A stretch of DNA of 62,012 bases, taken from Pseudonocardia sp. (GTDB lineage: Bacteria > Actinomycetota > Actinomycetes > Mycobacteriales > Pseudonocardiaceae). A model generated the notes under the pieces. The model had not been told where the DNA came from. It worked only from the letters and a program-made list of their open reading frames with translations, and ran no database searches. Made by a program: the position numbers and the translations under genes. Positions 41,922 through 52,632 of the stretch are shown here, piece after piece. The stretch spans positions 1 through 62,012 of the forward strand of contig NZ_JAJCYB010000119.1 in NCBI RefSeq assembly GCF_029263155.1. The letters are read 5' to 3'. Within the stretch, counting starts at the first letter, position 1; each line of letters starts with the position of its first letter.

Positions 41922-43511
41922 GTGACGAACAACGAGCCGGGCCGGCCGGACGGCCCGCCGCAGCGCTGGACCCCGGGGGCACCAGCCGAGCCGACCTACG
42001 GCCACGGGCCCGCGCAGCCGCCCCACCGGCCCGGTCCGGGCGGACCGCCCCCCGGGCCCGCGTGGGGGCCACCCGGCGGCCCGGCGCCCGGACCCGGGCA
42101 GGGCGGGCAGACGCCCAGCTGGGGCGGGCCGGGAGGGCCGCCGCCCGGACCCGGCTGGGGGCCGGGCGGACCGGGCGGACCGGGCGGACCGGGCACCGGC
42201 TGGGGCCCACCGCCGGGACCGGGCGGACCGGGCACCGGGTGGGGGCCGCCACCGGCCCCACCGGCCTGGGGGCCGGCTCCGGGCGGCCCGCCGCCACCCG
42301 GAGCCGGCCGTCCGCGGCGGCGCCGGGGTGGCCTGATCATCGGGGCGATCGTCCTGGTGGCGGCGCTCGTCGCCGGCGGGGTCGGCGCGGTCGCCCTGCT
42401 CGGCAACCGCGGTGGTGCCGGGTCCGCGGCCGAGGCCGTCACCCTGCTGTCCCAGGACCTGGGCTCGCAGGACTACCTGTCCGCGTTCGGCCGGCTGCAC
42501 CCGGCCGAGGCCGGGCTGTTCACCGACGTGGGCGACCTGGTCGTCGGCGAGCTGCAGCGACTGGACGTGCTGCGCCCCGACGCCGACCTGGGCTCCACCG
42601 CGGGCGGCACCACCGTCACCGACCTGCGCTTCGACGAGGCGGCGGCCGAGCAGGTGCGCCCGGACGTCGTCATCACCAAGCTGGTCGGCGGCACGATCAC
42701 CACCGACGGGGACCCCGCGGACATCCCGTTCACCGACTCGTTCCGGGCGCTGGCGTTCCCCGAGGGCCTCCCGCCCGCCGAGGGTCCGATGACCGTCGAC
42801 ATCGCGCAGGTCGTGGCCGAGCAGGGCGAGCCGATCCGGCTGGCCGCCGTGGAGGTCGACGGCTCCTGGTACGTCAGCCTGTTCTACACCGCCGCCGACT
42901 ACGCGCTGCGCGACGAGGGGCTGACCTGGCCGCAGCAGTCGGTCGCCCCCCGTGGGGCCGCGACCCCGCAGGACGCGCTGCGCGAGACCGCCCAGGCGGT
43001 GCTCGACCAGGACGCCCGGCGGATCGTCGAGCTGGCCCCGCCCGGCGAGCTGTCGGTGCTGCACGACGTCGGCGAGGCGCTGATCGCCGATGCGGGCGGA
43101 ACCCCCAGCGGGGCCCGGATCGTCGAGCTGGAGACCGATGACGTGCAGGTCCGGGGGCGGCCCGCGCTGTTCATCACCCGCGTGGTGGTGGAGGACCCGG
43201 GGGGCGAACGGCTCACGATCGTCCGCGACGGGGACTGCGTCACGCTGGAGGCGGCCGGCTCACCGCAGCGGCTGTGCGCCGCGGACCTGGCCCAGGCCGG
43301 TGGCCTGCCGATCGACGATCCGCTGCTCGCCCCCGTCGCCGACCTCGTCCCGGACATCGTGCAGGTCCTGCTGGAGGTGAAGGTCGTCACGACCGAGGTC
43401 GACGGCCTGCACCACGTCAGCCCCGTCCGCACGGTCGTGGGCCTCTACGGCGACCTGTTCGCGGTGATCGACCGGGAGGACGTCGCCGCCCTGTTCGCCG
43501 CCGCGCGCTGA
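41922..43511 (+). CDS. Membrane-anchored Pro/Gly-rich hypothetical protein
   Basis: A 529-residue protein. The N-terminal ~130 residues are Pro/Gly repeats (GPGWGPGGPGGPGGPG and similar), encoded by repetitive DNA at 42000-42300. They are followed by basic residues and one transmembrane helix (LIIGAIVLVAALVAGGVGAV). The extracellular part of ~370 residues (EAVTLLSQDLGSQDYLSAF, GSWYVSLFYTAADYALRDEG) resembles NTF2-like/lipoprotein-type exported domains of actinobacteria but cannot be named. Start GTG 41922 has GGGAGG five bases upstream. It occupies the position of Rv1476 between ripA and acn, though it is much larger. Confidence 0.75.
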   Translation: MTNNEPGRPDGPPQRWTPGAPAEPTYGHGPAQPPHRPGPGGPPPGPAWGPPGGPAPGPGQGGQTPSWGGPGGPPPGPGWGPGGPGGPGGPGTGWGPPPGPGGPGTGWGPPPAPPAWGPAPGGPPPPGAGRPRRRRGGLIIGAIVLVAALVAGGVGAVALLGNRGGAGSAAEAVTLLSQDLGSQDYLSAFGRLHPAEAGLFTDVGDLVVGELQRLDVLRPDADLGSTAGGTTVTDLRFDEAAAEQVRPDVVITKLVGGTITTDGDPADIPFTDSFRALAFPEGLPPAEGPMTVDIAQVVAEQGEPIRLAAVEVDGSWYVSLFYTAADYALRDEGLTWPQQSVAPRGAATPQDALRETAQAVLDQDARRIVELAPPGELSVLHDVGEALIADAGGTPSGARIVELETDDVQVRGRPALFITRVVVEDPGGERLTIVRDGDCVTLEAAGSPQRLCAADLAQAGGLPIDDPLLAPVADLVPDIVQVLLEVKVVTTEVDGLHHVSPVRTVVGLYGDLFAVIDREDVAALFAAAR

Positions 43512-43547
43512 CCAGGGTGCGCGGGAGGTCCCCGGTCGACGACTTTA

Positions 43548-43563
43548 TCGGACAAGCGTACTG
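43548..43563 (+). promoter_or_regulatory. AcnR-box-like operator upstream of acn
   Basis: TCGGACAAGCGTACTG matches the remembered Corynebacterium AcnR site CAGNAC-N3-C-GTACTG at all fixed positions except the first two. It lies 85 bp upstream of the acn start and TACTGT within it could be part of the -10. Confidence 0.5.
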
Positions 43564-43648
43564 TTTGGAGGTGAGGGGTCGCCCCGGTGCCCGGCGGCAC
43601 GGTGGAAGACTCCGGAAGGACGCGCCCACCACCGCAGGAGGACAACCA

Positions 43649-46471
<2,823 letters not shown>

Positions 46472-46484
46472 CCGGTTCCTCCCT

Positions 46485-46520
46485 GACGGCGGGCGCCCCG
46501 GGTTGGGGGCGCCCGCCGTC
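46485..46520 (+). terminator. Terminator after acnA
   Basis: GACGGCGGGCGCCCC (46485-46499) and its exact complement (46506-46520) form a perfect 15-bp stem with a 6-nt loop, 13 bp after the acnA stop. Confidence 0.75.
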
Positions 46521-46606
46521 GGCGTCGTGACGGTGTGGTCGTCATCGAAAGATTGCCGATCCGAGGCGTCAATGTTTCGTTGACTTCGGGGCGGAGGGCC
46601 GGCGAA

Positions 46607-46661
46607 TTGCAGGAAGGCCACCTTCACGCCATCCGGTTGCATGAAGGTGGCCTTCCTGCAA
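46607..46661. repeat. Dispersed long hairpin repeat (copy B)
   Basis: A perfect 20-bp stem (46607-46626 with 46642-46661) has arms TTGCAGGAAGGCCACCTTCA and the complement, around a 15-nt loop starting CGCCATC. It is the same family as copy A at 39266-39318, in opposite orientation. It lies between convergent acnA and the cupin gene. Confidence 0.75.
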
Positions 46662-46702
46662 CCGGATCGGGTGCCTTGGCGCCGGACCAGCCGGTGCTGC
46701 GC

Positions 46703-47161
46703 TCAGCCGGTGCTGGGGTGGCCGGGGTCGACCCAGACCACGTGTTCGGGATCGCCCACACCCTCGATGTCGAGGTTGACCACGACGGGGTCCTGGCCGC
46801 TGCGGGTGAGCACGCACTCCAGCGGCTCGTCGTCGAGGGCGTTGATCTCCTGGTGCGGCACGTACGGCGGGACGAAGATGAACCCGCCCGGACCCGCCTC
46901 GGCCACGAACTCCAGCCGGTCGCCCCAGCGCATGCGGGCCCGACCGCGCACGACGTAGATGACGCTCTCCAGCTCGCCGTGGTGGTGGGCGCCGGTGCGG
47001 GCCCCGGGATGGATGGTGACGGTGCCGGCCCACAGCTTCTCCGCGCCCGCCCGGGCGTGGGTCACCGCCGCAGCGCGGTGCATCCCGGGCGTCTGGGGCG
47101 TGTTCGCGTCCAGCGCGTCACCGGGGATCACGCGGACGCCGTCGCTGCGCCAGGTACTCAC
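46703..47161 (-). CDS. Cupin domain protein
   Basis: A 152-residue single-domain cupin. Motif 1 is TGAHHHGELESVIYVVRG (His-His-His and Glu metal ligands) and motif 2 is PGGFIFVPPYVPHQEIN (final metal His). The metal site looks intact; activity (dioxygenase, isomerase or binding) is unknown. GTG 47161 is preceded six bases upstream by a minus-strand TACGAT -10, suggesting a leaderless transcript. It sits where egtE might be expected after egtD but has no resemblance to the PLP lyase. Confidence 0.82.
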   Translation of the reverse strand: MSTWRSDGVRVIPGDALDANTPQTPGMHRAAAVTHARAGAEKLWAGTVTIHPGARTGAHHHGELESVIYVVRGRARMRWGDRLEFVAEAGPGGFIFVPPYVPHQEINALDDEPLECVLTRSGQDPVVVNLDIEGVGDPEHVVWVDPGHPSTG

Positions 47162-47200
47162 CCCGGAATCGTAGACCGCCCCCCGAGCGAGCGCGCCGGT

Positions 47201-47337
47201 CGCGTTTCGCGCGCCGGATCGCGCCTCGCGCGCCGGATCGCGCCTCGCGCGCTGCCGGCGGCGCGCGAAACGCCCCGCAGCACGCGAAACGCCCCGCCGC
47301 ACGCGAAACACTCACCGCGCGCGAACGGCGGCCGGCG
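47201..47337. repeat. Dispersed GCGCGC-rich repeat cluster (copy 2)
   Basis: Direct units CGCGTTTCGCGCGCCGGAT and CGCGCCTCGCGCGCCGGAT and a third ending GCTGCCGG are followed by inverted units built on GCGCGCGAAACGCCCC and CACGCGAAACGCCCC. They form a large imperfect inverted repeat like copy 1 at 18 kb. It fills the 266-bp gap between egtD and the cupin gene. Confidence 0.7.
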
Positions 47338-47427
47338 CGCGGACGGCCGGATCCGGCACGCGGGCGGGAGCCGGGCCGCTCCGCACCACCACGACCCCGC
47401 CACCGCCGGGCGCCGGATCGGCCGGCG

Positions 47428-48396
47428 CTACCCGGCGGTGGCGAGGGTGAGGGCGAAGCGGTCCTCGGCGTCGGTCCAGGTGTGCGCCACCCGGTAGCCG
47501 GTGGCCTCCAGCGCCTCCTGCACGCCGTCGGGCCGGAACTTCGTGGAGATCTCGGTGCGCATCTCCTCGCCCTCGGCGAACCCGACGGTGAGGTCCAGCT
47601 CGGCCAGGTGCACCGACATCGCCCGCTGGGCCACCAGCCGCATCTCGATCCAGCTGTTCCCGGCGTCCCACAGCGCCCGGTGGGCGAAGGAGTCGACGTC
47701 GAAGTCGGCGCGCAGCTCGCGGTTGAGCACGTGCAGCACGTTGCGGTTGAACTCGGCGGTGACCCCGGCGGCGTCGTCGTAGGCCCGCACCATCACCTCG
47801 TCGTCGATCACCAGGCCGGTGCCCAGAAGCAGCTGCTCCCCCGGCGCCAGCACCGCCCGGAGCTGGGCGAGGAAGGCGTAGCGCTCGTCGCGGGTGAGGT
47901 TGCCGATGGTGCCGCCGAGGAACGCGACCATCCGGCGGTCGCCGCGCGGGAGCCGGTCCAGGTGCGTGGTGAAGTCACCGACCACGCCGTGCAGCTCCAG
48001 GTCCGGGTACTCGATCGCGAGCGCGTCCATCGCCAGCCGCAACGCCGACTCGCTGACGTCCTGCGGCACGTACCGGCGCAACGTCCCGGTGCGACCGAAC
48101 GCGTCGAGCAGCAGCCGGGTCTTCGACGACGACCCCGATCCCAGCTCGACGAGGGTGTCGGCGCCCGACGCCACCGCGATCTCGTCGACGCTGCGCTCCA
48201 GCAGCGCCGCCTCGGTGCGCGTCGGGTAGTACTCGGGCAGCTCGGTGATCTTCTCGAACAGCGCGCTCCCCCGCGCGTCGTAGAACCACTTCGGCGGCAG
48301 CTGCTTGGGACGGCTCGTGAGGCCCTCCCGCGCGTCGGCGCGCAGGGCGCGGTCGGCATCGCCGTCGGTGAGATGGATGTCGAGCACGGCGTTCAT
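47428..48396 (-). CDS. egtD: L-histidine N(alpha)-methyltransferase EgtD
   Basis: A 322-residue SAM-dependent enzyme trimethylating histidine to hercynine, the first step of ergothioneine synthesis. The length matches the family (about 321). Signatures are LPPKWFYDARGSALFEKITE, ELPEYYPTRTE, the SAM loop LVELGSGSSSKTRLLL, and MVAFLGGTIGNLTRDER. The Tyr and Asn that bind the histidine amine fall in these segments. SD GGGAG lies five bases before the ATG. Last gene of egtABCD. Confidence 0.93.
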   Translation of the reverse strand: MNAVLDIHLTDGDADRALRADAREGLTSRPKQLPPKWFYDARGSALFEKITELPEYYPTRTEAALLERSVDEIAVASGADTLVELGSGSSSKTRLLLDAFGRTGTLRRYVPQDVSESALRLAMDALAIEYPDLELHGVVGDFTTHLDRLPRGDRRMVAFLGGTIGNLTRDERYAFLAQLRAVLAPGEQLLLGTGLVIDDEVMVRAYDDAAGVTAEFNRNVLHVLNRELRADFDVDSFAHRALWDAGNSWIEMRLVAQRAMSVHLAELDLTVGFAEGEEMRTEISTKFRPDGVQEALEATGYRVAHTWTDAEDRFALTLATAG

Positions 48397-48412
48397 CGGA
48401 CTCCCGTTGTCG

Positions 48413-49168
48413 TCAGAAGCTGGGGCCAGCCAGGGGGCGAACACAGCGGTGGCCCGGGCGGGCCTCCACCAGGTGCCGGTCGGGCACCTCGGTCCAGTGG
48501 GGGTCGTGGTCGAGCGGTTCGGAGGCGACGAGCGCGCGGCCGTCGTCGACGCGCAGTGACAGCGCGTGGTCCCACGCGGTCGCCCAGATCGCGGTGCCGT
48601 CGGTCAGCAGCAGGTTCAGCCGCGAACCCGGGGCCGCCGCGGCCACCGCGGTGACGACCGCCCCCAGCGCCGCCGCCGGGTCCTCGCCCGCGCGCAGGCG
48701 CCTGCGCACCAGCGCCCACAGCAGGGCGGCGTCGGTGGGGGCGTCGAGGGTGAGCAGGTCGGTCACCGGGAGCCCGGCGGCCAGCCCGGCCACCGTGTCG
48801 GGCCACCCGGCGACCCGGCCGTTGTGGCTGAACAGCCACCGCCCGTCGACGAAGGGCGCGCTGGCCGCCGTCGTCACCGGCATCCCGGTGGTGGCCGAGC
48901 GCACCGCGCCGAGCAGCCCCGTGGTGGTGGTCGCGCGCGCCAGGGCGGCGAAGGACGGATCCGACCAGATCGGCGTGGCGGCGCGGTAGCGCAGGGCGTC
49001 CCCGCCCGCGGTCGGGTACCAGCCGGCTCCGAAGCCGTCGGCGTTGACCGTGCCCCCGCCCCGCATGTCGGCGGGCGCGTAGGCCTGGTGCAGCAGCGAG
49101 TGCGGCGCGTCGAGCACCGGCGCGGCGAGCACCACCGGCGGCCCGACGTAGGCCAGATGACGGCACAC
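48413..49168 (-). CDS. egtC: Gamma-glutamyl-hercynylcysteine sulfoxide hydrolase EgtC
   Basis: A 251-residue class-II glutamine-amidotransferase-like hydrolase removing the glutamyl group. The N terminus MCRHLAYVGPP exposes Cys2 as the nucleophile after Met removal. It also has NADGFGAGWYP and WLFSHNGRVAGW, the Asn-Gly oxyanion pair. GTG start lies 5 bp after the egtB stop. Confidence 0.92.
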   Translation of the reverse strand: MCRHLAYVGPPVVLAAPVLDAPHSLLHQAYAPADMRGGGTVNADGFGAGWYPTAGGDALRYRAATPIWSDPSFAALARATTTTGLLGAVRSATTGMPVTTAASAPFVDGRWLFSHNGRVAGWPDTVAGLAAGLPVTDLLTLDAPTDAALLWALVRRRLRAGEDPAAALGAVVTAVAAAAPGSRLNLLLTDGTAIWATAWDHALSLRVDDGRALVASEPLDHDPHWTEVPDRHLVEARPGHRCVRPLAGPSF

Positions 49169-49173
49169 CCGCG

Positions 49174-50568
49174 CTACGCCACCCCGTCGGAACCGGCGTC
49201 ACGGGCCCCGGCGTCGCGGGCCCCGGCATCGCGGGCCCCGGCGTCGCGGGCACAGCGGAAGCCGGCGAAGATCTGGCGCCGGATCGGGTGGTCCCAGTTG
49301 CGGAACGTGCCGCGCACCGCGGCCGGATCGGTGCCGAACGAGCCCCCGCGCAGCATCCGGTAGTCGCCGCCGAAGAACACCTCGGAGTACTCCGGGTACG
49401 GGAAGGTCTCGTAGCCCGGGTAGGCGTGGAAGCCCGAGGACAGCCACTCCCAGACGTCGCCGACGAGCTGGTGCACCCCCAGCGGCGACGCCCCGCGCGG
49501 GTACGCCCCGACCGGCGCGGGCTGCAGGTGGCGCTGACCCAGGTTGGCGTGCTCGGCCGTCGGGTCCTCGTCGCCCCAGGGGTAGCGGCGGGAGCGGCCC
49601 GCGTCCGGGTCGTGGCGGGCTGCCTTCTCCCACTCGGCCTCGGTGGGCAGGCGTTTGCCGGCCCAGCGGGCGTAGGCCTGCGCCTCGTGGAAGCAGACGT
49701 GCACCACCGGCTCGTCGGCGACGAGCGGCGCGACGACGCCGAAGCGCCGCCGGTACCACTGCCCGGAGCCGTCGCGCTCCCAGAACTGGGGGGCGACCAG
49801 CCCGGCGTCCACGCGGTGCGCCCACCCCGCGGCGCTCCACCATCGCGGGTCGTCGTAGCCGCCCGCGTCGACGAACTCGGCGTACGCCCCGCAGGTCACG
49901 GGCGCGGTGTCGATCCAGAACGCCGGCACGTCGACGACGTGGGCGGGGCGCTCGTTGTCCAGCGCCCACGGCTCGGCGGAGGTGCCCATCGTGAACGGGC
50001 CCGCGGGCACGAGGACCTCGGAGGCCGGCAGCGGCGACCCCGCCGGGGGCGGCTCGGCGTGCAGGACGGGCGCGCCGGCGCGGAGCTGGTGGGTGGCGAG
50101 CATGGTCTCGGCGTGCTGCTGCTCGTGCTGCACGATCATGCCGAACGCGAAGCCGGCGTGCTCCAGCCTGCGCCCGCGCAGCGGGCTCCGCCCCAGGGCG
50201 TCGAGGGCCTTGTCGCGCACCTGGGCCACGTACGAGCGGGTCTCGGGCGGGGTCAGCAGCGGCAGCTCCACGCGGCTCGCCCGGGTGTGCTGGAACGCGT
50301 CGTACAGGCCGTCGATCTCGGGACGCAGCGGCTCGCGACCGCCGATGTCGCGGACCAGCCAGAGCTCCTCCTGGCTGCCGATGTGCGCGAGGTCCCACAC
50401 CAGGGGGGACATCAGCGGGGAGTGCTGCGCCACGAGGTCGGCCTCGTCGACGGCCTCGGTGAGCGCGGTGCTGCGGGCGCGCGATGCGCCCAGCAGGTCC
50501 GCGATACGGGTGCGCAGCGCCTCCGGGTCGGTGGCGCCGTCCTGGGGGTGGTCGTGGGTGACCGTCAT
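49174..50568 (-). CDS. egtB: Hercynine oxygenase EgtB
   Basis: A 464-residue non-heme iron sulfoxide synthase joining gamma-glutamylcysteine to hercynine with O2. The N-terminal DinB-like domain carries the iron ligands His in LVWDLAHIGSQEELW and the His-x3-His pair in IVQHEQQHAETML. The C-terminal FGE-sulfatase domain includes GPFTMGTSAEPWALDNERPA, AGKRLPTEAEWEKAA and FRNWDHPIRRQIFAGFRCAR. After the normal end (GFRCARDAG) a 5-residue ARDAG repeat is added. It overlaps egtA by ATGA. Confidence 0.93.
   Translation of the reverse strand: MTVTHDHPQDGATDPEALRTRIADLLGASRARSTALTEAVDEADLVAQHSPLMSPLVWDLAHIGSQEELWLVRDIGGREPLRPEIDGLYDAFQHTRASRVELPLLTPPETRSYVAQVRDKALDALGRSPLRGRRLEHAGFAFGMIVQHEQQHAETMLATHQLRAGAPVLHAEPPPAGSPLPASEVLVPAGPFTMGTSAEPWALDNERPAHVVDVPAFWIDTAPVTCGAYAEFVDAGGYDDPRWWSAAGWAHRVDAGLVAPQFWERDGSGQWYRRRFGVVAPLVADEPVVHVCFHEAQAYARWAGKRLPTEAEWEKAARHDPDAGRSRRYPWGDEDPTAEHANLGQRHLQPAPVGAYPRGASPLGVHQLVGDVWEWLSSGFHAYPGYETFPYPEYSEVFFGGDYRMLRGGSFGTDPAAVRGTFRNWDHPIRRQIFAGFRCARDAGARDAGARDAGARDAGSDGVA
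49199..49255 (-). repeat. 15-bp tandem repeat at the egtB 3' end
   Basis: Nearly identical 15-bp units (CGGGCCCCGGCGTCG type) repeat three to four times and encode ARDAG repeats appended to EgtB. The repeat is in frame. Confidence 0.75.
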
Positions 50569-51863
50569 GCAGGTCGTCCTTCCGGGGTCTCCGGGTCGGG
50601 TTCGGGCAGGTCGGCGGGGCACAGCCCGCGCCGCACGCGGTGTTCGGTGAGGTCGGCGAGGCGGTCCCGGACCGGGCCGGCCCCGAGCCGCTCGCAGGCG
50701 AGGGTGAAGACGCCGGCCGCGGCGCGGGCGAGCACCCGGTCGGCCAGGCCGTGCCGGGCACCGGACACCCAGCGGCCCCGCGCGGGCTCGCACAGCTCCA
50801 GCGCCCGGTCCACGGTCCGCGGCTCGGCGAGCAGCGCGACGAGCACCGCGGTGGGCAGCGTCCAGTCGTCGCCGGGCTGCCCGTCGACGTAGCGGACCTC
50901 GAGGTGTCCGTGCGGGCGCACCGGCGGGAACAGCGTGGAGACGTGGTAGTCCAGGTCGGCCGTGGTGGGCGGGGTGGCGAACGCGCCGCGCACCCAGTCG
51001 GCGAAGGTCACGCCCAGGGGCACCTGCCAGGAGTCCTCGCCGCGCACGCACAGCAGGTTGCTGTTCAGCACCCGCCGCGCCCATCCCTGCGCCGGGTCGA
51101 CGTCCGGGTCGGCGTCGGCGGCCTGCGGCGGCGCGGTGCGCGGCGGGTCGCAGGCCAGCCACGTGGCCCAGCGCGAGGACTTCCAGCCGGTGCGCCGCCC
51201 GTGCATCGTGGGCGAGTTGGCGAACGCGGCCAGCAACACCGGCCCCAGCGCGTGCAGGGCGGCCCACCGACGGGCGACGTCGGCTCCCTGTCCCGCGTCG
51301 AGACAGACCTGCACGGCCGCGGTGGAGCACATCGCGCTGCGGCCGTGCGGGCCGACGCGGTCGAACGCCTGCTCCATCGCCCGGTAGCGCTGCACCTGGA
51401 GCAGCCGGTGCGGGGGGCGGTGTGGATCGGCGGAGCGCGGGAGCGGCAGCAGGCCGCGGGCGGCGAGGCGGCCGTGGAGCACGGCGGTGTCGGCGCGGAC
51501 GGCGGAGAGCAGGTGGTCCAGATCCGGCAGCGGCGGGCTGGCGAGCTCGACCTGGCCGCCGGGTTCGACGGTGACGGTGGAGCCGGCGGGCAACGGCCGC
51601 GCGGGTGAGGCGGGATCGAGCGTGGTGGGGGCGTGGGGCCCCAGGGCCGCGACGAGCGTGGCCAGGTCGACGGCGGCGTCGGGGGCCGCTGGACGGTGCA
51701 GCAGCCATTCGAGCTCGACGCCGACGAGCCGCGGTGGGCCGTGCTTGAAGCAGACCGAGGCGACGTAGGCCTCGGCATCGGCGCAGTCCCGCAGGACCGA
51801 GGGCCCGGGGTCCGGCTGGGCCTCCGGCTCGGCGTTCAGCGCGACCTGCACGTCGGGAGCCAC
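50565..51863 (-). CDS. egtA: Glutamate-cysteine ligase EgtA
   Basis: A 432-residue GCS2-type ATP-dependent ligase making the gamma-glutamylcysteine used by EgtB. Signatures are RLVGVELEWLLHRP, MCSTAAVQVCLDAG, LAAFANSPTMHGRRTGWKSS and HGHLEVRYVDGQPGDDW. The GTG start is eight bases after a minus-strand TAGCGT -10, indicating a leaderless egtABCD transcript. First gene of the cluster, divergent from acnR. Confidence 0.92.
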   Translation of the reverse strand: MAPDVQVALNAEPEAQPDPGPSVLRDCADAEAYVASVCFKHGPPRLVGVELEWLLHRPAAPDAAVDLATLVAALGPHAPTTLDPASPARPLPAGSTVTVEPGGQVELASPPLPDLDHLLSAVRADTAVLHGRLAARGLLPLPRSADPHRPPHRLLQVQRYRAMEQAFDRVGPHGRSAMCSTAAVQVCLDAGQGADVARRWAALHALGPVLLAAFANSPTMHGRRTGWKSSRWATWLACDPPRTAPPQAADADPDVDPAQGWARRVLNSNLLCVRGEDSWQVPLGVTFADWVRGAFATPPTTADLDYHVSTLFPPVRPHGHLEVRYVDGQPGDDWTLPTAVLVALLAEPRTVDRALELCEPARGRWVSGARHGLADRVLARAAAGVFTLACERLGAGPVRDRLADLTEHRVRRGLCPADLPEPDPETPEGRPA

Positions 51864-51937
51864 GCGAGGAAACGCTACCCGCGCTTCGGGCGGATTGCAG
51901 GGGTCGTCGACGAACGAGATCGTGACGTCTCTCAAGC

Positions 51938-51962
51938 CGTACGTACGTCTCGGGTCTAGGCT
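51938..51962 (+). promoter_or_regulatory. acnR promoter region with CGTACGTACG palindrome
   Basis: TAGGCT (51957-51962) ends six bases before ATG 51969. The 10-bp palindrome CGTACGTACG (51938-51947) sits in the -35/-10 interval and contains GTAC cores like the AcnR site, compatible with autoregulation. Confidence 0.4.
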
Positions 51963-51968
51963 CGGCGC

Positions 51969-52547
51969 ATGCCCCGCGTCAGCACCGACCAGCTCGCGGC
52001 CCGGCGCCAGCAGATCCTCGACGGGGCCCGCGCCTGCTTCGCCCGCCACGGCTACGAGGGCGCCACGGTGCGCCGCCTGGAGCAGAGCACCGGTCTGTCC
52101 CGCGGCGCCATCTTCCACTACTTCCGCGACAAGGACGCCCTGTTCCTGGCGCTGGCCGAGCAGGACGCCGAGCGGATGGCCGACGTCGTCGCCGCCCAGG
52201 GGCTCGTGCAGGTGATGCGGGACCTGCTGGCCGCGGGGCAGGTGGCCGACGGCGCGGACCTGAGCTGGCTGGGCACGCGGCTGGAGGTGTCGCGGCGGCT
52301 GCGCACCGACCCGGAGTTCCGGCTCCGCTGGCGCGCCCACTCCGCCGCGCTCACCGTCGCCACCCGCGAGCGGCTCACCCGCCAGGCGGCCGCGGGCGCG
52401 GTGCGCGACGACGTGCCGGTCGCCGTGCTCGCCCAGTACCTGGAGCTGGTGCTGGAGGGGCTGGTGTCGCACCTGGCGATGGGCCTGCCCGCCGACGACC
52501 TGTGCGGCGTCCTCGACCTCGTGGAGACCGCCGTCCGCACTCCCTGA
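51969..52547 (+). CDS. acnR: TetR-family repressor of aconitase (AcnR-like)
   Basis: A 192-residue TetR regulator. The HTH region QILDGARACFARHGYEGATV, then RRLEQSTGLSRGAIFHYF, and the following DKDALFLALAEQDAERMADVV closely match what I recall of corynebacterial AcnR. The C-terminal ligand domain LRTDPEFRLRW also agrees. In Corynebacterium and Mycobacterium acnR lies beside acn; here egtABCD and a cupin gene separate them. An AcnR-box-like site precedes acnA. Confidence 0.82.
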   Translation: MPRVSTDQLAARRQQILDGARACFARHGYEGATVRRLEQSTGLSRGAIFHYFRDKDALFLALAEQDAERMADVVAAQGLVQVMRDLLAAGQVADGADLSWLGTRLEVSRRLRTDPEFRLRWRAHSAALTVATRERLTRQAAAGAVRDDVPVAVLAQYLELVLEGLVSHLAMGLPADDLCGVLDLVETAVRTP

Positions 52548-52548
52548 C

Positions 52549-52567
52549 CGCGGGCGGGCCACCCGCG
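52549..52567. terminator. Hairpin between convergent acnR and ABC exporter genes
   Basis: CGCGGG (52549-52554) pairs with CCCGCG (52562-52567) around a 7-nt loop, just after the acnR stop. Confidence 0.35.
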
Positions 52568-52632
52568 ATCCCTCCCCGTCCCGATCGGTGGTCGGGCCCG
52601 ACGCGGCAGCTCGCTGCGGGCCCGGACCGGCC

